IMG/VR virus record: IMGVR_UViG_3300021083_000148
Span: 1 to 27,615 of that record
From: a virus
Length of the DNA: 27,615 bases
Reading direction: 5' to 3' (one strand)
Positions 1 through 6,438 of this stretch are shown one piece after another (position 1 is the stretch's first letter; every line of letters starts with the position of its first letter). The translations under genes and the position numbers were made by a program. The notes below the pieces were generated by a model that saw nothing but the letters and a program-made list of their open reading frames with translations, made no database searches and was not told the origin of the DNA.

Positions 1-1
1 A

Positions 2-73
2 GAAGAAAAATGGAATCAATATATTGGTTGGCTAATTGAGGAATTATGTGAATATGAGGGAAAATCAGAATGA
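2..73 (+). CDS. 3' end of an unidentified gene (partial)
   Basis: An open frame enters from the left edge and stops at TGA 71-73. Its last residues are acidic and aromatic (…WLIEELCEYEGKSE). Only 23 residues are visible, so no family can be named. The stop codon lies inside the first copy of the 23-bp direct repeat (70-92), so the repeat abuts the gene end. The other two frames are closed early here. It could still be a chance open frame. Confidence 0.45.
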   Translation, partial: EEKWNQYIGWLIEELCEYEGKSE

Positions 74-215
74 TTTGCTTAAAAATGTCGCACATGAATA
101 ATGAAAGATCGGCGGCGTAATACTCGTGTGACTCCTTTTGGTTTTTATGACGCAAAATGCTTAATTTCAAGGAAAAACCGTATGAAAACCGTATGATTTG
201 CTTAAAAATGTCGCA
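70..215 (+). repeat. Pair of 23-bp perfect direct repeats
   Basis: ATGATTTGCTTAAAAATGTC followed by GCA occurs at 70-92 and again at 193-215, identical over 23 bp. The two copies begin 123 bp apart. Copy 1 contains the stop codon of the upstream partial gene. Copy 2 follows a tandem 11-bp duplication of AAAACCGTATG (174-184, 185-195). Confidence 0.85.
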
Positions 216-427
216 GATTCAAAAAGTACAACACCAGTGACCTCAAAAGTACAACACATATATGCATAATATGAACACCCCCTCAATCATCATCAATCAT
301 CAATCATCAATCATCAATCATCAAAGATGACTTCACTTGTGAGAAAGACAGAAATAAAAAGAAATAAGATAATGAGGATGTAGAGATTACATCTCTTAAA
401 AAACAAAACCAATTTAAAGGAATAGAA
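74..427. other. Non-coding, repeat-rich stretch upstream of the polymerase-like gene
   Basis: No ORF with a credible ribosome site is visible in these 354 bases. They hold two copies of a 23-bp repeat, an 11-bp tandem duplication (174-195), two AAAAGTACAACAC boxes (222-234 and 245-257, 23 bp apart) and a run of 7-bp CAATCAT units (284-321). Clustered short direct repeats directly upstream of a replication-type gene resemble an iteron-bearing origin or control region. That role is inference. No consensus sigma70 promoter is obvious. Confidence 0.5.
284..321 (+). repeat. Five CAATCAT 7-bp units (iteron-like)
   Basis: CAATCAT occurs at 284-290, then after a 3-bp CAT spacer as four uninterrupted copies at 294-321. 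A degenerate continuation (CAAAGATGA) follows. The array ends about 105 bp before the polymerase-like gene. Initiator-binding site or simple slippage repeat are both possible. Confidence 0.8.
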
Positions 428-1993
428 ATGAATAAATTAGAAACACATATAAGCCAATTATTAATTAAGGAATTCGGAACTATTAACGAGAAGAATATAA
501 ATCGATATCTTAAAAGACGAATTTTTTTTATATCAGATGATCTTTGTAAAATGATATCTTCGCCGATCCGCCACTCCGAGTATCAAGAAGATGATTCCGT
601 ATTTATTTTGTCATTGCTTGATTTACGTGAAAAGTGGGGGATGATATTATTAAACGGAAAACAACAATATGCGATAAATATGATAAATGACATATTGTTC
701 GAAGTAGTTTATAATGGACATAATGGAATCGCATCAGCAGCCAAATTAAGGGAAAATGTTATGAATTGCTTAATGGAAGATTTAATTGAAAATAGCACAA
801 AAGAAATAAGATATGTCAAGCCAATCATAGAAAATGAAGAAGTAACATTTGATACTCCTATTGATAAAGATTCATTAAGAGAGGAAATGGATAAGTGGAA
901 TCAGCAATTAAAGAACGAAAAAAATGATATTCTAAAGAATAAGCTACAAAGGAATATTGCTTGTGCTTCAATAATACTTGCTGCCACTAATGATTCAAAT
1001 ATTTTAGTTCAAGAAATGAATCCATCAGACAGTGGACGTCTTTATTTCAAAGGACTTAATTTACAGAATATACCAAAAAAAGTTCGCCATGCAGCATTGG
1101 GTAGTTATCACTTGTATGATATTCGAGTTTGTGCTTTCGGAGTAATGGCAGGCATAGCAATGGATTATCAGAACTCATTAGGAATTCCTGTGATCAATCA
1201 ACATCACATCTATGAATATATCAGGTATAAAGATAAAGTTCGAATGGATATAACAAAGCAGGTTTATCCTCATACACAGAGTTATAAGTTAGAGGATATC
1301 AAAAAATTAAAGGAATATTATAATATAAAAATTTCATTAACTGCTATTGGATTCGGTGCCAAGCTTAATACTGCTTCATATTGGGAAGATTCAAATGGAA
1401 AATTACAAACCACTTCATTATTAAAGTCAATGAGAAATAAAGAAGATTTGAACAAATTCCTAAATTGTGAAGAAGTGAAAAATTTAATAAAGGAATTTAC
1501 TGATTGCACTAAGTCAGTTCTACATCGATTAGATAATGATCAGGAATTTGCTAAGGAATTCTCCATTAAACCAAAGATGACAAAAGGTCAAAAACTAGCA
1601 ATGGTTTATCAGACAATGGAATCAATCATTATGAATCAATTTATATCCAATATTGGCTATGACAAAGTTTTATTATCAGTTCACGATGGTGTATATTTAA
1701 AACATGGAATTAATTTAGCAAATGAATGGACTAAATTAAAAGTGAAATATATTTACGATATGCTTTATATTCAATTTGATCATGAACATCAAATCAGAAA
1801 AAATACTAATGTAGATACTAATTCAGAAACTCATAGTGAATTTATTAAACAAGAAGAAAGAATCGCAAATATGAGTCGAGCTACATACAAATCAAATTGG
1901 ATAGTTCCGATTCCACAACCTGTTAAGAAATCACAAGTAATGACGCCATATGGGTTAATGGATGAGGATGTATTCGTAAATTTCACAACTTAA
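428..1993 (+). CDS. Divergent family-A (PolA/T7-RNAP superfamily) polymerase-like protein
   Basis: This 521-residue protein probably acts in phage replication or transcription. Residues 203-220 (GRLYFKGLNLQNIPKKVR) closely match the GRLSS..PNLQNIP..R segment of family-A DNA polymerases. Residues 301-310 (KISLTAIGFG) match the motif-B spacing K-x7-[YF]-G shared by PolA and T7 RNA polymerase. Residues 418-421 (VHDG) match motif C (VHDE or HDSF). Motif A is odd: LYDIRVCAFGVMAG (229-242) aligns with IELRVLA, which would put D231 at the Glu of DYSQIE and leave no Asp at the usual metal position. An alternative alignment makes D231 the catalytic Asp. No 3'-5' exonuclease motif is evident. The start is set by AAAGGAAT upstream of ATG 428. 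There are no in-frame CGG codons. Whether it makes DNA or RNA cannot be decided from sequence alone. Confidence 0.7.
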   Translation: MNKLETHISQLLIKEFGTINEKNINRYLKRRIFFISDDLCKMISSPIRHSEYQEDDSVFILSLLDLREKWGMILLNGKQQYAINMINDILFEVVYNGHNGIASAAKLRENVMNCLMEDLIENSTKEIRYVKPIIENEEVTFDTPIDKDSLREEMDKWNQQLKNEKNDILKNKLQRNIACASIILAATNDSNILVQEMNPSDSGRLYFKGLNLQNIPKKVRHAALGSYHLYDIRVCAFGVMAGIAMDYQNSLGIPVINQHHIYEYIRYKDKVRMDITKQVYPHTQSYKLEDIKKLKEYYNIKISLTAIGFGAKLNTASYWEDSNGKLQTTSLLKSMRNKEDLNKFLNCEEVKNLIKEFTDCTKSVLHRLDNDQEFAKEFSIKPKMTKGQKLAMVYQTMESIIMNQFISNIGYDKVLLSVHDGVYLKHGINLANEWTKLKVKYIYDMLYIQFDHEHQIRKNTNVDTNSETHSEFIKQEERIANMSRATYKSNWIVPIPQPVKKSQVMTPYGLMDEDVFVNFTT

Positions 1994-1994
1994 A

Positions 1995-2313
1995 ATGGAT
2001 GATCTAGAATACCTCACTCCTGAACAAATAGCGGAGTATCGCCGCCTCGCAAGAACTGATCCTGATAAGGATTTTGTTTGGAAGTTACTCGAGGAAAAGA
2101 TTACATTTCCAGAATACGGCAAGCACTTTAAAGGAAAAGGAAAATGTCTTTATACAAGTACTGAAATTGCTATTGCCGTAGGACTTGTTCCTGAAGGCAC
2201 ACAAGACTGCACCTATCTTCAAAGAATCCGTATTAAAATCCGGCGCCTGGTGCGTCAGCAAAAACCAAACGAAACGAAATGATAGGTGGTGGAGATGCAT
2301 CATAAAAGAGTGA
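1995..2313 (+). CDS. Small replication-module protein, proposed +1 recoding at CGG 2241
   Basis: The frame opens one base after the polymerase-like stop, so the two are probably translationally coupled. Conventional reading gives 95 residues ending at TGA 2280-2282. The in-frame CGG at 2241-2243 (codon 83) is followed by C. Dropping its first C gives GAWCVSKNQTKRNDRWWRC…, ending at TGA 2311-2313 with about 105 residues. That tail resembles the Arg/Trp-rich C-termini of small phage DNA-binding or primase-associated proteins, but no family is certain. The N-terminal half (TPEQIAEYRRLAR, then YTSTEIAIAVG) looks like a helical DNA-binding protein. This is the weakest of the ten proposed CGG sites because no conserved motif spans it. 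Confidence 0.55.
2241..2243 (+). other. In-frame CGG, proposed +1 recoding site 1 (CGGC)
   Basis: ATC CGG CGC in frame; skipping the C gives ATC GGC GCC and extends the frame from 2282 to 2313. Support is only that the gene obeys the same CGG rule as the others. Confidence 0.45.
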
Positions 2314-2412
2314 ATGGCGGAACGGCTGAATGATTATGAGGTTTTTGATTTCGGTTTTCCTTTCTTCCATTTTCTTTTCCATTTCAAAATACATTCCCCC
2401 CGTCTTATTATA

Positions 2413-2589
2413 TCATTTCATATAATTTCTCACTCGAGCTTCACCGGCCTTCAACAATGCTTCCAAATCATTCAAACCATTCAGTGGAACCGATTTTACT
2501 ATCATCACTAGTTCCAATGCCGGTATTGGCTTGTAACCGATCTTTGATAATTCCGGTATTGACTTTAACGTTTCATTTATCTCATTCAT
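2413..2589 (-). CDS. Small 58-residue protein of unknown function
   Basis: Read on the minus strand, ATG 2589-2587 is preceded by TAGGAGTATAAA, a good ribosome site. The frame encodes 58 residues beginning MNEINETLKSIPELSKIGYK and ending …KAGEARVRNYMK, with TGA at 2415-2413. The composition is ordinary for a soluble helical protein; no family is recognised. An extended -10 promoter (TGCTATAAT) lies about 36 bp upstream, and the gene runs opposite to its neighbours, as small phage regulators often do. A DNA-binding role is only a guess. Confidence 0.65.
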   Translation of the reverse strand: MNEINETLKSIPELSKIGYKPIPALELVMIVKSVPLNGLNDLEALLKAGEARVRNYMK

Positions 2590-2624
2590 TTTATACTCCT
2601 ATGGTAAAAATTAACTAATAAATT

Positions 2625-2633
2625 ATTATAGCA
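2625..2633 (-). promoter_or_regulatory. Extended -10 promoter for the 58-residue antisense gene
   Basis: The minus strand reads TGCTATAAT, a perfect -10 hexamer with the extended TGn element. It lies about 36 bp upstream of ATG 2589. No good -35 box is seen, as expected for an extended -10 promoter. Confidence 0.55.
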
Positions 2634-2722
2634 CAATAACTGGAAAATGCCTATTAAAATGTTTAAGCGGCTGAACTAAGTTCAAAATCACCTCTAATCA
2701 GCAGGCCAGTTCTGAACGATTA

Positions 2723-2751
2723 TTGACAAGTTTTCCACCTGATTTTAGATA
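2723..2751 (+). promoter_or_regulatory. Candidate sigma70 promoter ahead of the structured region
   Basis: A perfect TTGACA (2723-2728) is followed after 17 bp by TAGATA (2746-2751), a weak -10. GATAAATA (2748-2755) overlaps the -10. A transcript would start near 2758, at the beginning of the dyad-rich segment. The poor -10 lowers confidence. Confidence 0.4.
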
Positions 2752-2757
2752 AATAAA

Positions 2758-2955
2758 ATAGGGGTCAAAACGCCTCAAAATGACGTGAAAATGACATCTT
2801 TTCACTTAAAAATGCCCTGTTTTGAGGCGATTTTACCACAAAAATGAGGCCTTAAAAATCATGGTTTATTTTCCACCACCATTATCGCCAAAAAGGCGCC
2901 GTTTTGACCGGTTCGGCTACTCAGGGTGCTGGCTGATCGTATATAACCGGCAATA
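2758..2955 (+). ncRNA. Candidate structured RNA or long leader with nested dyads
   Basis: This gene-free stretch holds several perfect inverted repeats: GGTCAAAACG 2763-2772 with CGTTTTGACC 2900-2909, CGCCTCAAAA 2771-2780 with TTTTGAGGCG 2820-2829, GTGAAAA 2785-2791 with TTTTCAC 2799-2805, and CCGGTT 2908-2913 with AACCGG 2945-2950. The 2771 pair encloses the 2785 hairpin, and the 2763 pair encloses both. A candidate promoter sits just upstream. It could be a small RNA, a regulatory leader or a replication-origin structure. No tRNA cloverleaf is recognised. Confidence 0.4.
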
Positions 2956-2987
2956 TGAGGGGTGAAAAATAAAATCATTGAAATCAC

Positions 2988-3016
2988 TTGACAATCATCA
3001 CACATGAGTTTATAAT
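2988..3016 (+). promoter_or_regulatory. Full-consensus sigma70 promoter
   Basis: TTGACA (2988-2993), a 17-bp spacer and TATAAT (3011-3016) match the bacterial housekeeping consensus at all twelve positions with optimal spacing. It lies about 50 bp upstream of ATG 3065 and probably drives the gene 3065 - glycosyltransferase - terminase block using host RNA polymerase. Confidence 0.9.
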
Positions 3017-3038
3017 TAAAGGAAAAAGGTCTCAAAAT

Positions 3039-3046
3039 GATAAATA
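3039..3046 (+). promoter_or_regulatory. GATAAATA box upstream of the 75-residue gene
   Basis: One of several GATAAATA octamers found shortly upstream of start codons here. It lies 18 bp before ATG 3065 and just downstream of the consensus promoter. It resembles the TATAAATA late-promoter box of T4-type phages. Its function is inference. Confidence 0.35.
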
Positions 3047-3064
3047 GAATGACAAGGAGATATT

Positions 3065-3292
3065 ATGAATGACACCAATGACACCAATGCCACCAATACG
3101 AAATATTATTTTACTCACCAATATAATGCCATTGATGATACCGTGATTACAACAGTATCAGAAGATCTTTCCGAAGACCAAATAGAACAAATTCAAAGCA
3201 CCGGTTGTAAAGTATCAGACAGTGATGAATTCCTAAAGATGATAGCAACCAAATTTAAGATATTCGCCATTAACAAAATTTATAACCAATGA
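3065..3292 (+). CDS. Hypothetical 75-residue protein
   Basis: ATG 3065 follows an excellent ribosome site (AAGGAGATATT) and lies just downstream of the full-consensus promoter. The N-terminus comes from a short tandem DNA repeat (AATGACACC twice, then AATGCCACC), giving an Asn/Asp/Thr-rich start. The rest (KYYFTHQYNAIDDTVITTVS, then SEDQIEQIQSTGCKVSD) is acidic and soluble. It contains no signal peptide or membrane segment. The family is unknown. As first gene of the strong-promoter transcript it should be well expressed. Confidence 0.75.
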   Translation: MNDTNDTNATNTKYYFTHQYNAIDDTVITTVSEDLSEDQIEQIQSTGCKVSDSDEFLKMIATKFKIFAINKIYNQ

Positions 3293-3303
3293 ACAGGAAA
3301 TTA

Positions 3304-4103
3304 ATGAAGAAAAAGAATACCAAAAACTCCTCACAGATTTCTGTGATGATAGGCTCACCAATGTTCGGTGGCCAATGTCACCGGTGGATATGCTCATTCG
3401 TGTATCAAATTACAGGAACTCTGCATCAAATACAATATTAATGTGGAATTCTGTTATATATTCAATGAATCACTTATTCAGCGCGGTAGAAATGATATCG
3501 TTTATCGATTCCTAAAATCCAAACATACTCATTTAATATTCATTGACGCTGATCTCGCATTCAATCCTGAAGATGTTCTGAAATTAGTATCATTGAACAG
3601 AGAAGTGATTGGCGGCACATATCCAAGAAAGAGAATAAACTGGAATAATATAAAGCATGCCATTAAGATAAATCCAATGATTACTCCAGAGGAACTCGAA
3701 ATATTCGCAGCTGACTTTATTTTTAAAGTAAAGGATGGAATTGAGAGTTTCACTATGGATGAACCAGTAGAGGTAGATAATTTACCCACTGGCTTTATGT
3801 GTATAAGAAAGGATGTAATTCATAAGATGATTGAAGCCTATCCTAACATTGAGCATTTTGAATATAATACCGAAAGTGGCATTCCTGAATCAAGATACGC
3901 AGTCTTTGAATGCCGGTATCAATGATAAGAAAGAATATTTAAGTGAAGATTTTTGGTTCTGTTCCAAAGCTAGAAACATTGGCATTAAGATTTATCTACT
4001 GCCAAGTATCAATTTGACTCATATTGGCAGTTATCCATTTAAGGGGTCGATGTCGACCGTGGCGAAATATATGAAATATGAACAAGAAATGAATAAGAAA
4101 TGA
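3304..4103 (+). CDS. Glycosyltransferase-like protein, two proposed +1 recodings at CGG
   Basis: This is a nucleotide-sugar transferase-like protein of a type common in phages, split over three frames that join into about 265 residues. Frame 1 starts at ATG 3304 (ribosome site AGGAAATTA) and gives QISVMIGSPMFGGQCH. At CGG 3382-3384 a +1 step leads to GGYAHSCIKLQELC…, which holds RGRNDIVYRFL and the DxD-type motif LIFIDADL (DAD at residues 81-83), then GGTYPRK. At CGG 3914-3916 a second +1 step joins YAVFEC to GINDKKEYLSEDFWFCSKAR, the C-terminal YLSED.FFC segment typical of these proteins. In conventional reading the parts are broken; with both CGG steps the family layout is restored. A decayed gene is the alternative, but both breaks fall on CGG. 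It may modify virion protein or cell-surface sugar. Confidence 0.75.
3382..3384 (+). other. In-frame CGG, proposed +1 recoding site 2 (CGGT)
   Basis: CAC CGG TGG in the frame from ATG 3304; skipping C gives CAC GGT GGA TAT and joins GGQCH to GGYAHS. The zero frame otherwise stops after about 20 more codons. Confidence 0.8.
3914..3916 (+). other. In-frame CGG, proposed +1 recoding site 3 (CGGT)
   Basis: TGC CGG TAT CAA TGA in frame; skipping C gives TGC GGT ATC AAT GAT and restores the conserved YLSED segment of the glycosyltransferase. Confidence 0.85.
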
Positions 4104-4116
4104 ACGAGAATAAAAA

Positions 4117-4530
4117 ATGGATGAGAAGCTAAAAAAGGCATTTTATGAACAAAAATACCACGCCGAGAATATTAGAAACATAAAATTTCTTCTGACGTTC
4201 GCACAGTGGCTCGATATCTGGGAAAAATCAGGGCATCTCGAAGAACGTGGCCGCAGAAGTGGACAATATTGTATGTCTCGTTATGGTGATATCGGCGATT
4301 ATGCGATTGGAAATGTGTTTATACAACTTCATTCCAGTAATGTCAGTGATGCCATGAAAGGAAAACCACTCTCAGAAGAAACAAAGGCTAAGATGAAAGG
4401 AATTCCAAAATCAGAAGAAACAAAGGCTAAGATGAGCACCGCTAAGAAAGGAAAACCATCGCCCCATAAAGGAAAGAAACGTGGACCATATAAAAAGAAA
4501 ATCAGTGATGACAAGAAAGGAATTCAATAA
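4117..4530 (+). CDS. NUMOD3-repeat protein (homing-endonuclease-like)
   Basis: The 137-residue protein has an N-terminal half (QWLDIWEKSGHLEERGRR, then YCMSRYGDIGDY and GNVFIQ) of a type found with phage HNH-like endonucleases. Its C-terminal half is made of Lys-rich NUMOD3-type DNA-binding repeats (SEETKAKM at about 86-93 and 99-106). It sits between the glycosyltransferase and small terminase genes; its stop overlaps the next start (TAATG). A close relative lies antisense at 8730-9110 and the end of a third at the right edge. No complete HNH catalytic triad is visible, so nuclease activity is unproven. The Lys-rich tail could also serve plain DNA binding. Confidence 0.7.
   Translation: MDEKLKKAFYEQKYHAENIRNIKFLLTFAQWLDIWEKSGHLEERGRRSGQYCMSRYGDIGDYAIGNVFIQLHSSNVSDAMKGKPLSEETKAKMKGIPKSEETKAKMSTAKKGKPSPHKGKKRGPYKKKISDDKKGIQ
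4372..4435 (+). repeat. 25-bp direct repeat within NUMOD3 coding region
   Basis: Identical 25-bp units at 4372-4396 and 4411-4435, with a period of 39 bp (13 codons). A 22-bp core of the unit recurs, inverted, at 8768-8789 and 8819-8840 in the antisense relative. Identity at DNA level suggests recent duplication or exchange. Confidence 0.8.
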
Positions 4531-4883
4531 TGGCTACTGAATTAGAAACTTTTAGAATTTTGGCGATCTCGGAAAAAGAACAAGAAGAAATTATTGAATT
4601 AGCGAAAATTGGACTCTCATTGAAGGAATTATCTCTTCATTTTAGCAGAAGTGAAGAATTGATCGAAGAATTATACGAGAAAGGCTTGATTGAACGTAAG
4701 ATAGAGCTACTGACTCTCCAGTGGAAGAAAGCTGGACAACTGGATCCAGCTTTATTAATTCACTTAGGTAAGACACTTTGTAATCAAACAGAGAAGATAG
4801 AAACTCATCATAAGGTAGAGTCAATTCCATTCGAAGGATTATCAAGAGAAGAACTCATTAAGAGAATACAGGAATCCGAATGA
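4530..4883 (+). CDS. Probable small terminase subunit (TerS)
   Basis: The protein has 117 residues and lies directly before the large terminase with an ATGA overlap (4880-4883), the classic terS-terL arrangement. The N-terminal half contains a helix-turn-helix-like stretch (EIIELAKIGLSLKELSLHFSRS, about 20-41), suited to recognising the packaging site. The C-terminal half (QWKKAGQLDPALLIHLGKTL) resembles the segment seen in many small podoviral terminase subunits. Identification rests mainly on position and size. It forms a tight translational unit with its upstream and downstream neighbours. Confidence 0.65.
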   Translation: MATELETFRILAISEKEQEEIIELAKIGLSLKELSLHFSRSEELIEELYEKGLIERKIELLTLQWKKAGQLDPALLIHLGKTLCNQTEKIETHHKVESIPFEGLSREELIKRIQESE

Positions 4884-6398
4884 CAATCTTAACTGAAAAA
4901 GATAAAGAACTTGCTGCATATCTTGAAGCAGTAAGATTTCGTGATACTTATTGCAAGAGAGAATTATATTATCCACCCAAAAAATATACCTCAAGCATCG
5001 ATGGCCAGATATATTATCCAAGAACAGGTTATCCAAAGTCTTTAGAATTCTTTAAACAAGGTAGAGATAATAGACAGCGATTATTTATGGCAGCTAATAG
5101 AACTGGTAAGACAATAACTGCTGCCTTTGAATTGATGTGTCACTTAACCGGTGAATATCCACAGTGGTGGGATGGTAAAAAATTTGAATCACCGAAAGAT
5201 TGGTGGGTTTGTGGTAAGTCCAAAGAAACAGTTCAGCAAATTCTACAACCCTTACTCATCGGTGATTTAAATATGTATCGGTAATGGAATGATACCAAGA
5301 GCTAAACTTGATTTGGATTCCATTACCCAAGCGAAGAGAACATCCACAAAGATTTCATCATTTAGAGTAAAACATATCAGTGGACGATATTCAACAGTTG
5401 AATTTAAATCCTACGATCAAGGACGTGGTGCCTTTGAAGGAACAGTTCGTTCTATTTGGTTCGATGAAGAACCTCCAGAAGATATATATGCTGAATGTCT
5501 GACTAGAACTATGACTGGTGATAATCTTATAATGATTACATTCACTCCACTTGAAGGCATGTCAAATGTAATCAAAACATTCACATCCGGTGGCGATTAC
5601 ACTGAAGGACCCAAAGGTCCAGGAAAATACCTTATTAATCAAACTTGGGAAGATATTCCACATTTATCAGAAACTGTAAAGATTGAATTATTAGCTGCCT
5701 ATCCTGAATATCAAAGAATGGCACGTTCAGCAGGTATTCCGATGTTAGGCCAAGGTGCTGTTTATCCAGTTCCTGAATCAGCCTACACTATTGATCCACT
5801 AAATTATCCGATACCTTCACACTGGAAGAGAGTTGCTGGACTTGACTTTGGATTTGTAGCACCAACTGCAATTGTATGGGCGGCTATTGATACTGAAAAT
5901 GAAATATATTACATCTATGCCGAACACTATTTCAAAGAAAAGACTCCATTGTTTCACTGCGAGGCAATAAAGACACGTAATAATTCAGCTGGATTTGATA
6001 TTCCTATAGTTTGTGATCCATCAGGTGGTGGAACATCAATGTCAGATGGCCTTCAGACAAGATTGATTTATGAACAACATGGAATTCAAATGATAAGTGC
6101 TACCAATAGCATTGAACCAGGGATCACTAAAGTCCTCGAAATGTTTATTGCTGGTAAGATAAAGATATTTTCAAGCTGTGTGAATTTATTATCAGAACTC
6201 CGAGTTTATCAACGTGACAAGAAAGGTAATCCGGCCGGTTCAGACCACGCTTGCGATGCACTTCGTTATCTTATCATGTCTGGATTCGAAAATGCTAAGA
6301 CTAAGGCCGAGTTTGACGCCTCGAAGAATTTTCATACAGAATATATTGAAACTTGGAATGAGAGAGATATTCACCCGGACAGCTGGATGTATCGCTAA
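4880..6398 (+). CDS. terL: Terminase large subunit (TerL), proposed +1 recoding at CGG 5279
   Basis: This is the DNA-packaging ATPase/nuclease. The N-terminal part carries the Walker A motif AANRTGKT (71-78) and reads to LLIGDLNMY, where CGG TAA would end translation. Skipping the C gives GGT AAT GGA ATG ATA CCA, that is GNGMIPRAKLDLDS, matching the conserved G-x-G-M-IP segment of P22-like TerL. The second part has Walker B SIWFDEE (about 191-197), the nuclease Asp of AGLDFGF (about 322), DPSGGG and SDHACDALRY. The joined protein is about 505 residues, normal for TerL. Without recoding, Walker A and B are on separate polypeptides and no working motor is possible, while the rest of the gene shows no decay. 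The downstream piece has no convincing ribosome site. Confidence 0.92.
5279..5281 (+). other. In-frame CGG, proposed +1 recoding site 4 (CGGT) in terL
   Basis: TAT CGG TAA: the codon after CGG is a stop, so without a shift translation ends at once. Skipping C reads TAT GGT AAT GGA and restores the conserved GNGMIP segment between Walker A and Walker B. Confidence 0.92.
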
Positions 6399-6405
6399 TC
6401 AATTC

Positions 6406-6413
6406 GATAAATA
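6406..6413 (+). promoter_or_regulatory. GATAAATA box upstream of portal
   Basis: GATAAATA followed by ATAAATACC lies 25 bp before the portal start, in the short TerL-portal gap. Part of the recurrent octamer set; possible late promoter -10. Confidence 0.4.
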
Positions 6414-6438
6414 ATAAATACCAAAGGAATATGCCCCT

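Noticed and set aside
2233-2394. Minus-strand frame of 53 residues (MYFEMEKKMEERK…) with GGGGGA upstream
   Set aside because: Overlaps the recoded end of the 1995 gene antisense, and its second half is low-quality coding sequence; kept out for lack of support.
2314-2511. Open frame of 65 codons starting MAERLNDYEVFDFG
   Set aside because: Phe/His-rich, lacks a good ribosome site and is mostly antisense to the better-supported 58-residue minus-strand gene (2413-2589).
2896-2955. tRNA-like look of GGTTCGGCTAC and flanking dyads
   Set aside because: No cloverleaf with acceptor, anticodon and T arms could be assembled; described only as a structured region.
3368-3925. Separate 185-residue gene starting at GTG 3368
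   Set aside because: No ribosome site, and the conserved N-terminal SVMIGSPMFGGQ lies upstream in the frame joined at CGG 3382.
5289-6398. Separate gene for the C-terminal half of TerL starting at ATG 5289
   Set aside because: The ATG encodes the Met of the conserved GNGMIP segment and has no ribosome site; CGG 5279 joins it to the ATPase half.
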